From assembly GCF_001705515.1 (NCBI RefSeq), contig NZ_MDJS01000003.1:496001-560000 (forward strand): DNA of 64,000 nucleotides, given 5' to 3'. The notes under the pieces are model-generated. The model did no database searches and had not been told where the DNA came from. It saw only the letters and a program-made list of their open reading frames with translations. Shown here in pieces: positions 9,856 to 20,800 of this stretch. Numbering within the stretch: the stretch's first letter is position 1; every line of letters starts with the position of its first letter. Both the position numbers and the translations under genes were made by a program. The stretch comes from Mucilaginibacter sp. PPCGB 2223. GTDB taxonomy: Bacteria > Bacteroidota > Bacteroidia > Sphingobacteriales > Sphingobacteriaceae.

Positions 9856-12297
9856 TTAGTATTTTGTTGGGTTAGGGTTAGCTGCCGATACTGATGTATA
9901 ATCAAGGTATTGCAGGTAGGTATCTATGGTTTGGATCACTACGTGATCGGCAAGCGTTGCAGTTGCCGGCTGCCCTACATTAGCAATACGGCCTTGTCCG
10001 TCGGTTATGGTGGTGCTGGTTACGCCGGTAGTAGCATTTGGCGCCGGGTTATTTATAGAAAGCGATACGCCGCTACCGTCAGAGTTGAACAATTCTGTCG
10101 CAAACGAGCCTGTTTTCTTGCCATCAGGCACCACCTGTACACCTTTCAGAATGTGATATTTTATAAAGTTTACCACCAGGTTAACATCGGCTGTTGACGT
10201 AGGCGCAAAGTTTGGCGTCTTAACCGCACCGCTGCCGGTGCCAGGTAACCAGCCGTTATTTACCGCATCCAGAATAGCAGCATTACTTGGTATAAATATG
10301 GTGTAATCGGTGCCTACATCAATACCCTGTATAGCTTTGGTCGTAGCGTTCCATAGCAGGCTCCCGCTCAGGAACTTGTAAAAATAATAGTATGGGTCGC
10401 CGCCAACACCATTTACCGGAGCTACCTGGCCTTTATTAAATATGTCCTGACCGACACTGTTGGTTACCGATGTATACGCGAGGGTAGTGTTATTGCTGGC
10501 TGCCGGATAGTATACAATACCATTGCTGGTAGTAACATAGCTTGGGTTCACTACAAACGAACCACCATAATCCTGGTTACCTGCAGCAATAAACTGGTTA
10601 TTTGCAAATTTAACATACTCGGGCACCATACCGCCAAGGCCGGCTGTTGCATATATACCGCTTATGGCTACGTTGTTAAGCTCATTGTTAGGTGTATAGT
10701 AAATACCCAGGTTCAATACACGCAACAACGTGTTATCAGCAGTTGAGCCCGACGAACCGTTATAAGTAATACCCGATTGCGCAGGGTTGGCGCTTTGCAA
10801 AGTTGGGTTCACTGCAAAACCCATTCTCATGAGCGTAACATCGGGAACCATCAGCATGGTAAATTTAAACGATGGGTTGGCCAGGTTGATCTTATAGTTA
10901 AAGAAGCTCAACTCGCGCGTCATCATGCTGTAAGCAGGATCAAGGTATGGACGGCCAAAAACGGTGCTGAACACATTGGTAGCCTGCACCTTGCTTGTTC
11001 CGTAAAATAAACCGTTACTGCAAACACTTTTGTCTACAACATCGGCGTTCGCGTCTATACGCATATTCTCTTTATTAAAATTGAGGTTGGTCGACAAGCC
11101 AAACTTACTTGGCCAGATGGTTGATTGGGCCAGGTGCGCATTAATAAAATCGGCAATGACTGATTGCGGCAGCACCGATACTGAGCTATAATGCTCCAAC
11201 AGAACATTTTTTACGTAAGCATCAAAAGCCGTATTATTCGGTGCAAACATGGTCCAGCCGTTGCCTTGCGGGTCGAGGGTGCCTCCACCCTGTGTTAAAA
11301 AGTTTTCGTTAGCCAGGTTATAGGCAAGCAGGGTCGAATACAACCGTACATATACCGGATCGGCTGAACCGGTAGCTACTGTATTAAGATGTGTTGCATT
11401 TGCATCCTGAGAATAGCTTACCAAACTACCCCAGCGTTGTATAAACTGGTAGAAATGACTGTAATTAGCGTGTGTATATAGGTATTTTTCGAGACTTGGC
11501 AATGGTACCGGAACTGTGTTAATCTCGTGCATCACGCCGTTTTCGCATACGATATTAGCATTAACCACATTTCCATCCAACACGTTAAACTTATCTTCGC
11601 TATTGGTAAAAGTTGAACCAGGGTAGAAATAGTTATAATCATAAGCCGACAGGCCCAAGGCATTAAAATAGTACTGAGTAAAGTAGGGTATATACTTGTT
11701 GTTAAAGTCTTTATAATCGTACGCCCCGTTGCGGTTGTTGGTTATCATGTTTACCTTTTTGCCGGCCAGTGTACCGTAATTGGCAAAGTTTGGTACGGTG
11801 TCCTGATACACACCCTCATGGTATACAGTCTTTCTTTTAAATGCAGGCCCGCTTGTAACAAACACGCTGCCCCCGGTAGTGGTAACAGCACTTTGTACTG
11901 GCTGTATAACATCAAGTGTTGCGCCGGATACGTTACCGTTTGCTAATGAAGTATAACCACTATATACTAATGAGTACGTTACAATAGCTGTGGCTGTTGG
12001 CACATCGATCTGATCAACGCTGCTGATATTGTGAGCAGTAAAATACTTTTTAAAAGCGTCGTCGTTTGGGGCAAACAGTGTCCAGTAACCGGCTGTGCTC
12101 AATGTATTGGTGTAACCAGCCTTATCAACACAAGCTAAAAAATTGGTGAAGTTTCCGCGCGATTGCATCACCTGGTACAATGGCTGGGCAAGCGAAGCCG
12201 GGCGGCCATAAAAATCATCAAGTGCTTTTTTTCTGCATGCCGAAAAAGCAAGTACTATCAGCGATAAGCACAATAAATTTTTTAGGGATTTATACAT
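9856..12297 (-). CDS. Multi-FAS1 (fasciclin) lipoprotein, 813 aa, first gene of the locus
   Basis: The lipobox is LAFSAC after a short hydrophobic stretch. Several FAS1 units can be picked out by their hallmark strands: WTLFAPNDDAF (about residue 75), WTMFAPNNTAF (about 350) and YTIFIPSNAAI (about 690). A more diverged unit lies between them (about 445-640). The units are interrupted by long loops, which makes the protein much larger than usual FAS1 proteins. It is the first gene of an operon that continues into SusC, SusD and two smaller FAS1 lipoproteins. A surface adhesin or glycan-binding role is inferred from the family and location. No catalytic motif is visible. Confidence 0.85.
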   Translation of the reverse strand: MYKSLKNLLCLSLIVLAFSACRKKALDDFYGRPASLAQPLYQVMQSRGNFTNFLACVDKAGYTNTLSTAGYWTLFAPNDDAFKKYFTAHNISSVDQIDVPTATAIVTYSLVYSGYTSLANGNVSGATLDVIQPVQSAVTTTGGSVFVTSGPAFKRKTVYHEGVYQDTVPNFANYGTLAGKKVNMITNNRNGAYDYKDFNNKYIPYFTQYYFNALGLSAYDYNYFYPGSTFTNSEDKFNVLDGNVVNANIVCENGVMHEINTVPVPLPSLEKYLYTHANYSHFYQFIQRWGSLVSYSQDANATHLNTVATGSADPVYVRLYSTLLAYNLANENFLTQGGGTLDPQGNGWTMFAPNNTAFDAYVKNVLLEHYSSVSVLPQSVIADFINAHLAQSTIWPSKFGLSTNLNFNKENMRIDANADVVDKSVCSNGLFYGTSKVQATNVFSTVFGRPYLDPAYSMMTRELSFFNYKINLANPSFKFTMLMVPDVTLMRMGFAVNPTLQSANPAQSGITYNGSSGSTADNTLLRVLNLGIYYTPNNELNNVAISGIYATAGLGGMVPEYVKFANNQFIAAGNQDYGGSFVVNPSYVTTSNGIVYYPAASNNTTLAYTSVTNSVGQDIFNKGQVAPVNGVGGDPYYYFYKFLSGSLLWNATTKAIQGIDVGTDYTIFIPSNAAILDAVNNGWLPGTGSGAVKTPNFAPTSTADVNLVVNFIKYHILKGVQVVPDGKKTGSFATELFNSDGSGVSLSINNPAPNATTGVTSTTITDGQGRIANVGQPATATLADHVVIQTIDTYLQYLDYTSVSAANPNPTKY

Positions 12298-12803
12298 GGT
12301 CTAAAAGTTTATATTCTTTCAATAATTGTGTATACTCGGGTAAATAACTTAATACAAACCAGCGGGACTTTTTTTAGTGGAATTATTTTTCCCGATAAAA
12401 AAACCTGCAACTAAACTTTGTGGAAACTTTAAAGTCTGAGAAAAGGATTGCCGTGCTACTTTGAACAAGGTAATGACTGTTGCGACTTAAAATAATTCTG
12501 ATACGACGATAGCGTACGTGAAATACGTAAAGGTTTCTTCATAATTTATTTAGTTTTTTTTGGTTAGTTATAATTGGTGCCCATTAGCATAAGCACCGCG
12601 TTATTACATTGTTAAAAGTATACACAATAATCTCAACAACTATCCTGTCCCATCCTGAATTTAGAATTTGATGGCTTTTTAATACTTGCGTTAAAAAAAT
12701 TTCAGTCAAATAAACCTTTGGCTATAATTAATGTAAATATTACACTTAAAAACGTGGACGAACTTTCCGGCTTAGTAACCATCTGTACTTCGTAGGGTAT
12801 GTA
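12298..12803. other. Gene-free AT-rich region upstream of the FAS1/SusCD operon
   Basis: These 506 bases contain no convincing gene. They should carry the promoter of the minus-strand FAS1/SusCD operon, but I found no clean copy of the TAnnTTTG box on that strand. The operon may therefore use an alternative sigma factor or a diverged promoter. The stretch is AT-rich with scattered A and T runs and leads into the palindromic terminator at 12804. Confidence 0.6.
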
Positions 12804-12848
12804 CTATAACAGGAAAAACGACGCAATGCGTCGTTTTTCCTGTTATAG
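12804..12848. terminator. 45-bp palindromic terminator
   Basis: Two 22-base arms (12804-12825 and 12827-12848) are perfectly complementary around a single central A. The core is AAAAACGACGCA, then A, then TGCGTCGTTTTT, so each strand shows an A tract, a GC stem and a T tract. It lies 53 bases past the stop of the GH2 gene on the minus strand. It is therefore best read as that operon's terminator, insulating the downstream FAS1 operon from read-through. It would work in both directions. Confidence 0.8.
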
Positions 12849-12900
12849 CCTCTATTGGTTAATTAATTTTCTCTCTTAAAAACCATCAGGTTGTGAACTT

Positions 12901-15306
12901 CTATTTATTTAAAGTGATCTGTATCGATGCCGCCTGCAAGCCATTTGAGGTAGCTGTAAGCTTTACAAAACCCGCTTTTTGTTTAGCTTGTATAATGGCC
13001 AATGCGAGCCCGTTATAAGCCTTGCGGAAATCAGCTTTAAAAGGATCGTGATTAATGGGGTCGCCGTTATCGACGCCTGCAATTGAAGCATCGCCCTCCA
13101 ATTTAAAGTTGATAGTATTGGCCGCATCGGGTACAAGGTTACCATCTTTATCTAAAACCTTTACGGTGATAAATGACAGGTCGGCACCATTCGCAGTGAT
13201 CGTTCTCCGGTCGGCACTTAGTTCTATCTTGGCTGCCGGCCCGGCTGTTTTAACTTCGGTTGTTAAAACCGTGGTGCCTTTCTTTCGCGATACAGCTTTT
13301 AAGGTACCAGGCTGATAGTTAACGCGCCACATCACGTGCAGATCGTCGCCGGTTTTCTTTTTTACGCCCAGGGATTTCCCGTTAAGATACAGTTCAACTT
13401 CGTCGGCATTGTTATAATACGCCCAAACGTCGACTGTTTTGCCGGGTTGCCAGTTCCAGTGTGGCAACAGGTGCAATACCGGTGTGTTGGTCCATTCGCT
13501 TTGGTACATATAGTAAACATCTTTCGGGAAGCCTGCCAGATCGATGATACCGAAATATGAGCTGCGCGCAGGCCAACTGTACGGCGTAGGTTCGCCCAGG
13601 TAATCGAAACCTGTCCAGATGAACATCCCCGAAAGGAAATCATATTTTTTGATGATCTTCCAGGTTTCTTCGTGTGTCGAACCCCATCTGGCCGATACGT
13701 TATCATAAGCCGATACTGTAAAGTCATCGTTCATTTTCCCGCCTTTGGGAACAGGCCAGCGGCGTATGCTATCTGACGGCATGTCGTAGATACCACGGGT
13801 TTCTAATGCGGAAGTAGTTTCGGTACCTAAAAACTTCTTACCCGGGTAGCGCTCATGAAATGCGGGCAGATCGTTGTGGTGATAGTTATATCCCACCAGG
13901 TCGACGGCGCCTGACTTGATAATCTGATTACGAGTCCCCGGATCATTATTGGCAGCGGTTATGGGCCGGGTAACGTCTAAACTATGCACAATACCAGCAA
14001 GTTCAAGCGCCAGGCGGTAACCACTGGTGTCGGCTTGCTGAGGTATTTCGTTACCGATGCTCCACATAATTACCGACGGGTGGTTACGGTCGCGTAATAT
14101 CTGGTCTTCCAGGTCGCGCTTGTGCCATTCTTTAAAAAACAGGTGATAATCATATTTCACTTTACCTTTTTCCCAGCAATCAAAAGCTTCGTCCATCACA
14201 ATAAAACCCATTTTATCGGTCAGGTCAAGCAGTTCGGGAGCAGGCGGGTTATGCGATGTGCGGATAGCGTTGCAACCCATCGCTTTCAGCATTTCGAGCT
14301 GGCGCTCCAATGCCCGCACATTGACAGCTGCCCCCAAGCTGCCAAGGTCGTGATGATCGCAAACGCCTAATATTTTAAGCGGCTTACCATTTAACGAAAA
14401 GCCCTTATCCACATCAAAATTAAAATACCTCACACCAAGGGGCGTTGTATATTCGTCGGCAAGTTTGTGATTGTTCAATATTTTAGTAACCACCTTATAC
14501 AAATATGGCCTGTCGACCGACCATAGTACAGGCTTGGCCAGTTTAAGCTCCTGGTGTATGGTAGCCACAGTATCCTGTAAAGTGATATCGGTATTTACCT
14601 GGGTAGTAACTTCAATGCCTGCTGCATTAAATATACTGGTAACCACTTTTACCTGTTGTGGTTTGCCGGTATAATTTTTTATGCTGGTTTGCAGTTTTAC
14701 CGTTGCCTCTGCTTTATCGATAACCGGTGTTGTAACAAAAGTCCCCCAATGGTCAACTGCTATTTTATTAACGGTGGTTAACCACACATTGCGGTATATA
14801 CCAGAGCCCGAATACCAGCGCGAATTGGGCTGGGCAGAGTTATCAACTTTTACGGCAATGATATTTTTCTGAGCGCCAAAATTGAGATATGGCGTCAGAT
14901 CGTATTGAAAGGAGATATAGCCGTTCGGCCTGAAACCAAGGTGATGCCCGTTTATCCAGACATCGCTTTTTTGATAAACCCCATCAAAAGCAATGTAAAC
15001 CCGCTTACCTTTGTCCGCAGCAGGCAAAGCAAATGTTTTACGGTACCAGCCAATCCCGCCTGGCAGGGCTCCACCTTCGGGTGTAGCGGGGTTATCCTTA
15101 CTAAATTCGCCTTCGATGCTCCAATCGTGAGGCAGATCGAGTTTGCGCCATTTCGAATCGTCGACGCCGGCCGCCTGCCCATTGTTTATATCGCCAAGGT
15201 TAAATACCCAGTTGGCATCAAAATTTAAAACTGTATGCCCTTGTTGGGCAGACGCATTGAGCATGATGCCCGTTAGGAAGCATAAAAGCAGGTATCTTTT
15301 TTTCAT
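12901..15306 (-). CDS. Glycoside hydrolase family 2 enzyme, beta-galactosidase-like, 801 aa
   Basis: A signal peptide (about residues 1-20, NASAQQ) is followed by the GH2 sugar-binding domain (WYRKTF, DVWINGHHLG), an immunoglobulin-like domain (about 190-295) and the TIM barrel. The barrel carries MGCNAIRTSHNPP, the acid/base in WSIGNE (E420) and the probable nucleophile in FLGTETTS (E496). The C-terminal 200 residues are beta domains of the kind common in Bacteroidota GH2 enzymes. Cleavage of beta-galactosides is the likeliest activity, although GH2 also includes glucuronidases and mannosidases. It is the last gene of the SusCD locus that starts at 24195, so it probably acts on that locus's ligand in the periplasm or at the surface. 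Confidence 0.9.
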   Translation of the reverse strand: MKKRYLLLCFLTGIMLNASAQQGHTVLNFDANWVFNLGDINNGQAAGVDDSKWRKLDLPHDWSIEGEFSKDNPATPEGGALPGGIGWYRKTFALPAADKGKRVYIAFDGVYQKSDVWINGHHLGFRPNGYISFQYDLTPYLNFGAQKNIIAVKVDNSAQPNSRWYSGSGIYRNVWLTTVNKIAVDHWGTFVTTPVIDKAEATVKLQTSIKNYTGKPQQVKVVTSIFNAAGIEVTTQVNTDITLQDTVATIHQELKLAKPVLWSVDRPYLYKVVTKILNNHKLADEYTTPLGVRYFNFDVDKGFSLNGKPLKILGVCDHHDLGSLGAAVNVRALERQLEMLKAMGCNAIRTSHNPPAPELLDLTDKMGFIVMDEAFDCWEKGKVKYDYHLFFKEWHKRDLEDQILRDRNHPSVIMWSIGNEIPQQADTSGYRLALELAGIVHSLDVTRPITAANNDPGTRNQIIKSGAVDLVGYNYHHNDLPAFHERYPGKKFLGTETTSALETRGIYDMPSDSIRRWPVPKGGKMNDDFTVSAYDNVSARWGSTHEETWKIIKKYDFLSGMFIWTGFDYLGEPTPYSWPARSSYFGIIDLAGFPKDVYYMYQSEWTNTPVLHLLPHWNWQPGKTVDVWAYYNNADEVELYLNGKSLGVKKKTGDDLHVMWRVNYQPGTLKAVSRKKGTTVLTTEVKTAGPAAKIELSADRRTITANGADLSFITVKVLDKDGNLVPDAANTINFKLEGDASIAGVDNGDPINHDPFKADFRKAYNGLALAIIQAKQKAGFVKLTATSNGLQAASIQITLNK

Positions 15307-15451
15307 GACAGGAAAATAATTGTGTTTATAAGTTAGCCCTGCTAAATTATCAAATAAACAAACAAGTGTTACCTTAACAATAAAAAAAGAAGGGGGAATG
15401 CATTCAAAAAAACAGCAACCGTTAGTTACCCATAACCTGTATGAGTATGTA

Positions 15452-16147
15452 TTAATGTACTAAAGGCGCAAAATGCAGCAGCGAGGGCCAGCATTGACTT
15501 ATGACAGTATCCGTAAGCTGGCCGCCATTATCGCTGTTGGTTAATATTACAACTGCTTGTTTGGTACGGGGAAACAGCAACAGGGAATGACTGGCTCCGT
15601 TACCAACGGCAGAATGCGTAATGCCCTGATAGCCACCCGGTGTGCTGTACAATGCCCGCCAGCCATATTCTTCGGCAGTTGTGCCAGCCATAGCAATATC
15701 ATTAACCTTTTTGCCGATGTGGATAAGCAGTTTGCAAAGATCGCTGAGCGTAGTAAACAGATGGCTATCCGTATCGTAAGGTTTAAACACATAAATACCT
15801 TCGCGGTTATTGTGCGGCCTGGCCATGCGGTTTAATACTTTAACAGGATCACCAAAGCTGGTATCCGGCATATTCAGTCCTGTAAAAAAATCAGTCTGCG
15901 GCAAGTTATCCGGTTCTCCATCTCCTGTGTTGTTTAAGATGGCTGTAGCATCCGTCAAAGCTTTACTGCCCCACACCGTATTTTGAGGCGCGGGTATGCC
16001 TTTGCTCAACTCGCCATAAACCTTAAACGCCACCTTACCCCCGGTAGCTATTGCAACGCCCACAGCAGGCACACGATATTGTGCCAGCCATTGTCGCATC
16101 AATGCCGGCCGTGGCAATGTAATAACAGGTACTGAAGTACTGGCCAT
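15452..16147 (-). pseudogene. Degenerate serine hydrolase (beta-lactamase class C / esterase family), 231 aa
   Basis: The start (QYRVPAVGVAIATGGKV) and the later blocks (LNMPDTSFG, YGWRALYSTPGGYQGITHSAVGNGASHSL cut across 190-220, VVILTNSDNGG) match the beta-lactamase/penicillin-binding esterase family. The segment that should hold the SxxK nucleophile and the YxN motif is missing. NTVWGSKALTDATAIL runs straight into the LNMPDTSF region. The protein is about 231 residues against the usual 350-450 and has no signal peptide. The frame itself is open, so this looks like an in-frame deletion remnant rather than a fresh frameshift. It lies between SusD and the GH2 gene and is probably inactive as a hydrolase. 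Confidence 0.65.
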
Positions 16148-16253
16148 ATTAAAAAATCTGATGATCTGTTATTTTTCCAGGGGAAGGAAAGAAACGCGGC
16201 CCATGCGGACGGCACGGGCCGCGTCAAAAAAAACACTAACAAAAATTTTAAAT

Positions 16254-17792
16254 TTAGTAGCCTGGGTTTTGTGTGTATAAACCCGGCGCTGCATCTAATT
16301 GCGACTGTGGCACAGGGTACACAATATAATTAGCCACCACATTAGCGATACGATGTTGCGTATCTTCCACGGATATCCAGGCATTCATGGTAGTGAGCGC
16401 ATTACCGCTGCGCACCAGGTCAAACCAGCGCGAACCTTCATCAGCAAACTCATGCCTGCGTTCATCAAACAACTGAGCCAGCGTAACATTGGCTTTGGGA
16501 GCTAAACCCGCTCTTGTACGCACCTGGTTAACTATTGCATCAACATCGGCCTGGGTACCTCCGGTTGCCCCGTTTAAAATACATTCGGCCTTCATCATTA
16601 AGATGTCGGTATAACGTATGGCGATAAAATTGATACCCCAGTCGAACCGGCTGGCTGCCGGTATCTTTGTGATATCGAGGTATTTTTTAAAGAACGGGCG
16701 CGACTCGGTACTGCCGCTATACGTATAGCCGGCAGTATAGATGGTGGCAGCTTTACGCACATCCCCAGACTCGTACGAGTTTACCAGGTTATTAGATACC
16801 GGGATGATCTCCAAACTACCATTAGCATTTGTGTTGGTACCCAACGAGCTGAAGTAAGTATTAGGTGTTAACTGCCATACAAAATCGGCACCTAAAACAG
16901 GGTTTTGCCCGCTAACATACATCACATCAAAAACAGCTTCCTTGTTAACCGTCGGGTTTTGGTTGGCGTAAGAAAAAATGCTTGTATAGCTGGTATTAAA
17001 CACAAAGCCGCCATTGGTGATGATGTCCTGCAAAAGCGGCATCGCCAGGCTCCACTCGTTGCTGGCCATGCCAGGGCCCTCAACTCCGTAGGTTGGCCCC
17101 GAACGTGTCATATACACTAAAGCAAGTTCGCCTTCGGCAGCATATTTTGTGGCACGGCCAACATCGGTCGCCGTGTACAACGGGTAAGCACCGCTATAAT
17201 TTGCCGGCAGATTGGCTATCGCGAATTGCAGGTCGGATATGATCTGCTTATAAACATCGGATACCGGGCTGCGTGGTATGGAGTTTGCCTCGAGCGCCGT
17301 TACGGTATGACTGATCAGAGGCAACTTCCCATAGTACCGTACCAGATCAAAATAATAAAACGCGCGTAAAAAGCGGGCCTCCGCAGTTAAACGTGTAGCC
17401 AACGCTGCCGAGCCAATAAAGCTGCCGTTTTTATCGATCTGCTCTAAAATGGTATTTGCCTTAAATATGCCGTTGAAATCGGCATTCCAGGCCTCCTCCA
17501 CATAAGTATTCGGAGCAAGGTTGTTAGAAAAATCGTTGACCGGGTCCCAGTCGCGCCCTGATACCGACACGCCATAAATATTATCCGAACGTATTTCACT
17601 CAGGTTTAACAACCTGTCGGGATAATTACGCAGTACGTTATATACAGCGTTAACGCCCTGTATAAAATCGCTGGGTTGCTGGTAAAATGTAGCCGTTGTA
17701 GCTGATGATAACGGCAACTGATTAAGATCCTTTTTGCAGGATGATAGGGATACCACCAATGCTATTGTTGTTATAAAGAATATCTTTTTCAT
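16254..17792 (-). CDS. SusD/RagB-type nutrient-binding lipoprotein, 512 aa
   Basis: The lipoprotein signal is VSLSSC followed by KKDLNQLPLSSATTATFYQQ, a standard SusD opening. The helical core includes ARFLRAFYYFDLVRYYGKLPL, and the C-terminal signature is LAQLFDERRHEFADEGSRWF. It would sit on the lid of the STN-type SusC encoded 12 bases upstream. The pair is under the FecR/sigma module at 21570-24195. Length is typical; the ligand is unknown, but the GH2 enzyme downstream points to a beta-linked oligosaccharide. Confidence 0.95.
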   Translation of the reverse strand: MKKIFFITTIALVVSLSSCKKDLNQLPLSSATTATFYQQPSDFIQGVNAVYNVLRNYPDRLLNLSEIRSDNIYGVSVSGRDWDPVNDFSNNLAPNTYVEEAWNADFNGIFKANTILEQIDKNGSFIGSAALATRLTAEARFLRAFYYFDLVRYYGKLPLISHTVTALEANSIPRSPVSDVYKQIISDLQFAIANLPANYSGAYPLYTATDVGRATKYAAEGELALVYMTRSGPTYGVEGPGMASNEWSLAMPLLQDIITNGGFVFNTSYTSIFSYANQNPTVNKEAVFDVMYVSGQNPVLGADFVWQLTPNTYFSSLGTNTNANGSLEIIPVSNNLVNSYESGDVRKAATIYTAGYTYSGSTESRPFFKKYLDITKIPAASRFDWGINFIAIRYTDILMMKAECILNGATGGTQADVDAIVNQVRTRAGLAPKANVTLAQLFDERRHEFADEGSRWFDLVRSGNALTTMNAWISVEDTQHRIANVVANYIVYPVPQSQLDAAPGLYTQNPGY

Positions 17793-17804
17793 GTCCGTTC
17801 TGTA

Positions 17805-20800
17805 TTAAAATGTAAAATTTATACCAAAAATTAATGATTTAGCCAGTGGCAAGCCACCGTAATCGCCGGCTTCGGGGTAGTTACCGTTTGAGCTGACCGT
17901 AGTATTGGCTGCATCGGGGTTTAAACCGTTGGTATATTTATCGGCACCAAAAAAGTTTTCGGCAGTTATGTAAACACGGGCATTTTTAATAACCGGAGTT
18001 TTGATCAGCCTTTTCAGATTATAGCCTAAGGTGATATCTCTTACCCTGATGTAATTTGTTGAGTAAACTGCATCGGCTGTAGCTGCAATCGGCGAATTAT
18101 AGGTTGAATAGGCCTTACCAAAACGGCCATCGCCGGTATTGCTTTCAGAGCGCCACCTGTTGTTAAAGGTTTCCGGTTCGTTATCAGTAAAGCCCTGACC
18201 CGGACGTGATAGTGCACGTGCCAGCTCGGAGTAGATGGTACCGCCGGTTTGCCCTTGAACCAAAATACTCAGATCAAACCCTTTGAAACGGAAAGTGTTA
18301 GTTAAACCGAAAGTATAATCGGGATTAGGGTGACCAACAATTTGTTTGTCGGCCTCGGTGATGCTGCCATCCCCATTGGTATCCTCAAATTTAGGGTCGC
18401 CTGGCTGCTCGGCGCCGGCAGGGCCATACGTTGGATAATGCGCCGCAATATCAGCCGCGGTTAAAAAGCCATTATACTTTAATACATAAATGCTGTTCAA
18501 AGGCTGCCCGACACGTAATATCTGGTCGGACACGTTAAAGCCGTTCGGAACGATGATCTGTGTTTGACCGGGAGCCAGTGCCAATATCTTATTGGTATTA
18601 TGGCTTACATTAAAAGTAGTATTCCATCCAAAACTTCCAACCGTATTACGGGTAGTAATTTCCAGTTCTTCGCCTATATTACGTACCGAACCTACGTTGG
18701 TTAAATAGCTTTGGAAACCGGTAACTTCTAATGTTTGTACGTTAAGCAACAGTTGTGTACTCAGTTTGTTATAATAATCTATCGACCCGGTGATACGGTT
18801 ATTAAAGATACCAAAGTCTAAACCGCCGTCGTAAGTTTGCGAACGCTCCCACTTCAGATCGGGATTATAAATATTGGCAGGTGTTTGGCCGATAACGGCT
18901 GCCTGTGTACTGCCGAACACGTATCCGGCCGAAGCCAGGGTCGGCAAATCGTAATCGCCGATATTATTGTTACCGTTTACACCATATGAAAAGCGCAATT
19001 TCAGATCACTGATATTGGGCACGCTTTTCATAAAAGATTCCTGGATAACACGCCAGGCCACAGACGCCGACGGGAACACACCAAACTGGTTATTTACACC
19101 AAAACGCGACGAACCGTCGGAGCGTATACTTGCCGATAGCAGGTATTTGTCTTTAAAACCATACTGCACACGTGCAAAGTACGATTCTAAAACGCTTTGG
19201 GTTGAGGTTGTGCTGCCTGTGATAGCAGCGGCAGCGTTCAGTGTCTGGATAACAGCACTTGTATAACCACCGCTCGACTTAAGCGACGACTGATCGAAAC
19301 GATCTAAATTGTAAGATTGCCCCAGCAACACATTCAAGCTATGATTTTTGGCAATAGTTGTGGAATAGTTAAGGGTGTTTTCGTTAACGAAGGTTTGTCT
19401 TGTGTAATTACTGTACGAACCCGAGTTTGCCGAAAGCAGGTTGTTCGATCCGGTAAACGTGCGGCTGGCCTGCGAACCTGTAGTGATATAAGGCACGTAG
19501 GAGTTTGAACTGCTGCTGGTATAATCCAGATTGACAGAACTTCTGAAAACTAATCCTTTTGCAATTTCATACTCACCATAAACGGTACCGAGCGTGCGGT
19601 ATCTTTTAGTTGTGCCAACATTGTACATGAGTTTGCCTACGGGCGAGTTAGTAGTATTACTCCACACATATTGTGCATTTTTGCCGATGTTAGCTAAAAC
19701 ACCTACGGTATCCTCCTGCACCGGGCTCATGCTTAGGGCCTGGTGAAAAATGTTATCCTTGCCCTCAACGCCCGGATCCTGGGTAATAGAGTAAGTCGGC
19801 GCCAGATTTAAACCAAACTTCAATTTTTTGCTGGCATTGATCTCGACGTTTGCACGTGCGCTGTATTGCTTATAACCAAGGGCCATAACAAAACCATCCT
19901 GGTTTGCATAGTTACCCGATACAAAATAAGTTACGTTTTCGGTACCGCCCTGTGCCGATATCTCCGAGTTTTGCATAAAGCCGTTACGCTCTATGGCTTT
20001 TTGCCAGTCAACATATTCCAAACCGGGGTGGCCGGGTATCGACCAACGCGGATCGGGCATGTAACCTGCGCTTACCTGTGTACCTGATAAAGGCACTCCG
20101 GCCAGCGTTAGTTTTGCCCTGCGTGTATTGGCGTCATCATTAGCAGTAGCGCCAAAAGCACCTGCTTTAGCCACATAGGTAGCGTTGATTATTTCGGTAG
20201 CACGGTCTATCCACTCATCGCCGTTAAGCATGTTTAAGTGCTTTGCCGCAGCATTGTAACCGACATAGTTATTAAAGCTGATTTGCGGTTTACCCGTTTT
20301 GCCACGTTTGGTAGTGATCAGAACAACTCCGTTTGAAGCACGTGAGCCATAAATAGCAGCGGCAGCGGCATCCTTTAAAACTTCGATATTTTCGATATCG
20401 TTGGGGTTTATGTTATCCAGCGGGTTACCGGTTGAAAAACTGCCGCTCGACACGTTACTTGAGTTGGTAGTTAGCGGAAAACCATCGATAACATATAAAG
20501 GCTCATTACCCGCACTGATCGAACCCGAGCCGCGTACCTGTACGCTAAACGCTTTTCCGGGTACGCCTGTAGTTTGTTTAACTGTGACACCCGCCAGTTG
20601 CCCAACCAGCGCCTGATCAACACGGGTTATCGCTCGTTCGTCGAGGTTTTCGTTTTTCATTGTTGCTACAGCGCCGGTCACGTTCGATGCTTTTTGCGTA
20701 CCATAACCAATTACCACAACTTCGTTCAGCGATTTGGCATTGGGCTCGAGCCTTACATTCACAACGCTGCGGCCACCCACGGCAACTTCCTGATCTGCAT

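Noticed and set aside
12804..12848. Integron-type attachment site or phage att site
   Set aside because: No integrase or cassette genes nearby; A and T tracts around a GC stem directly after a gene fit a terminator better.
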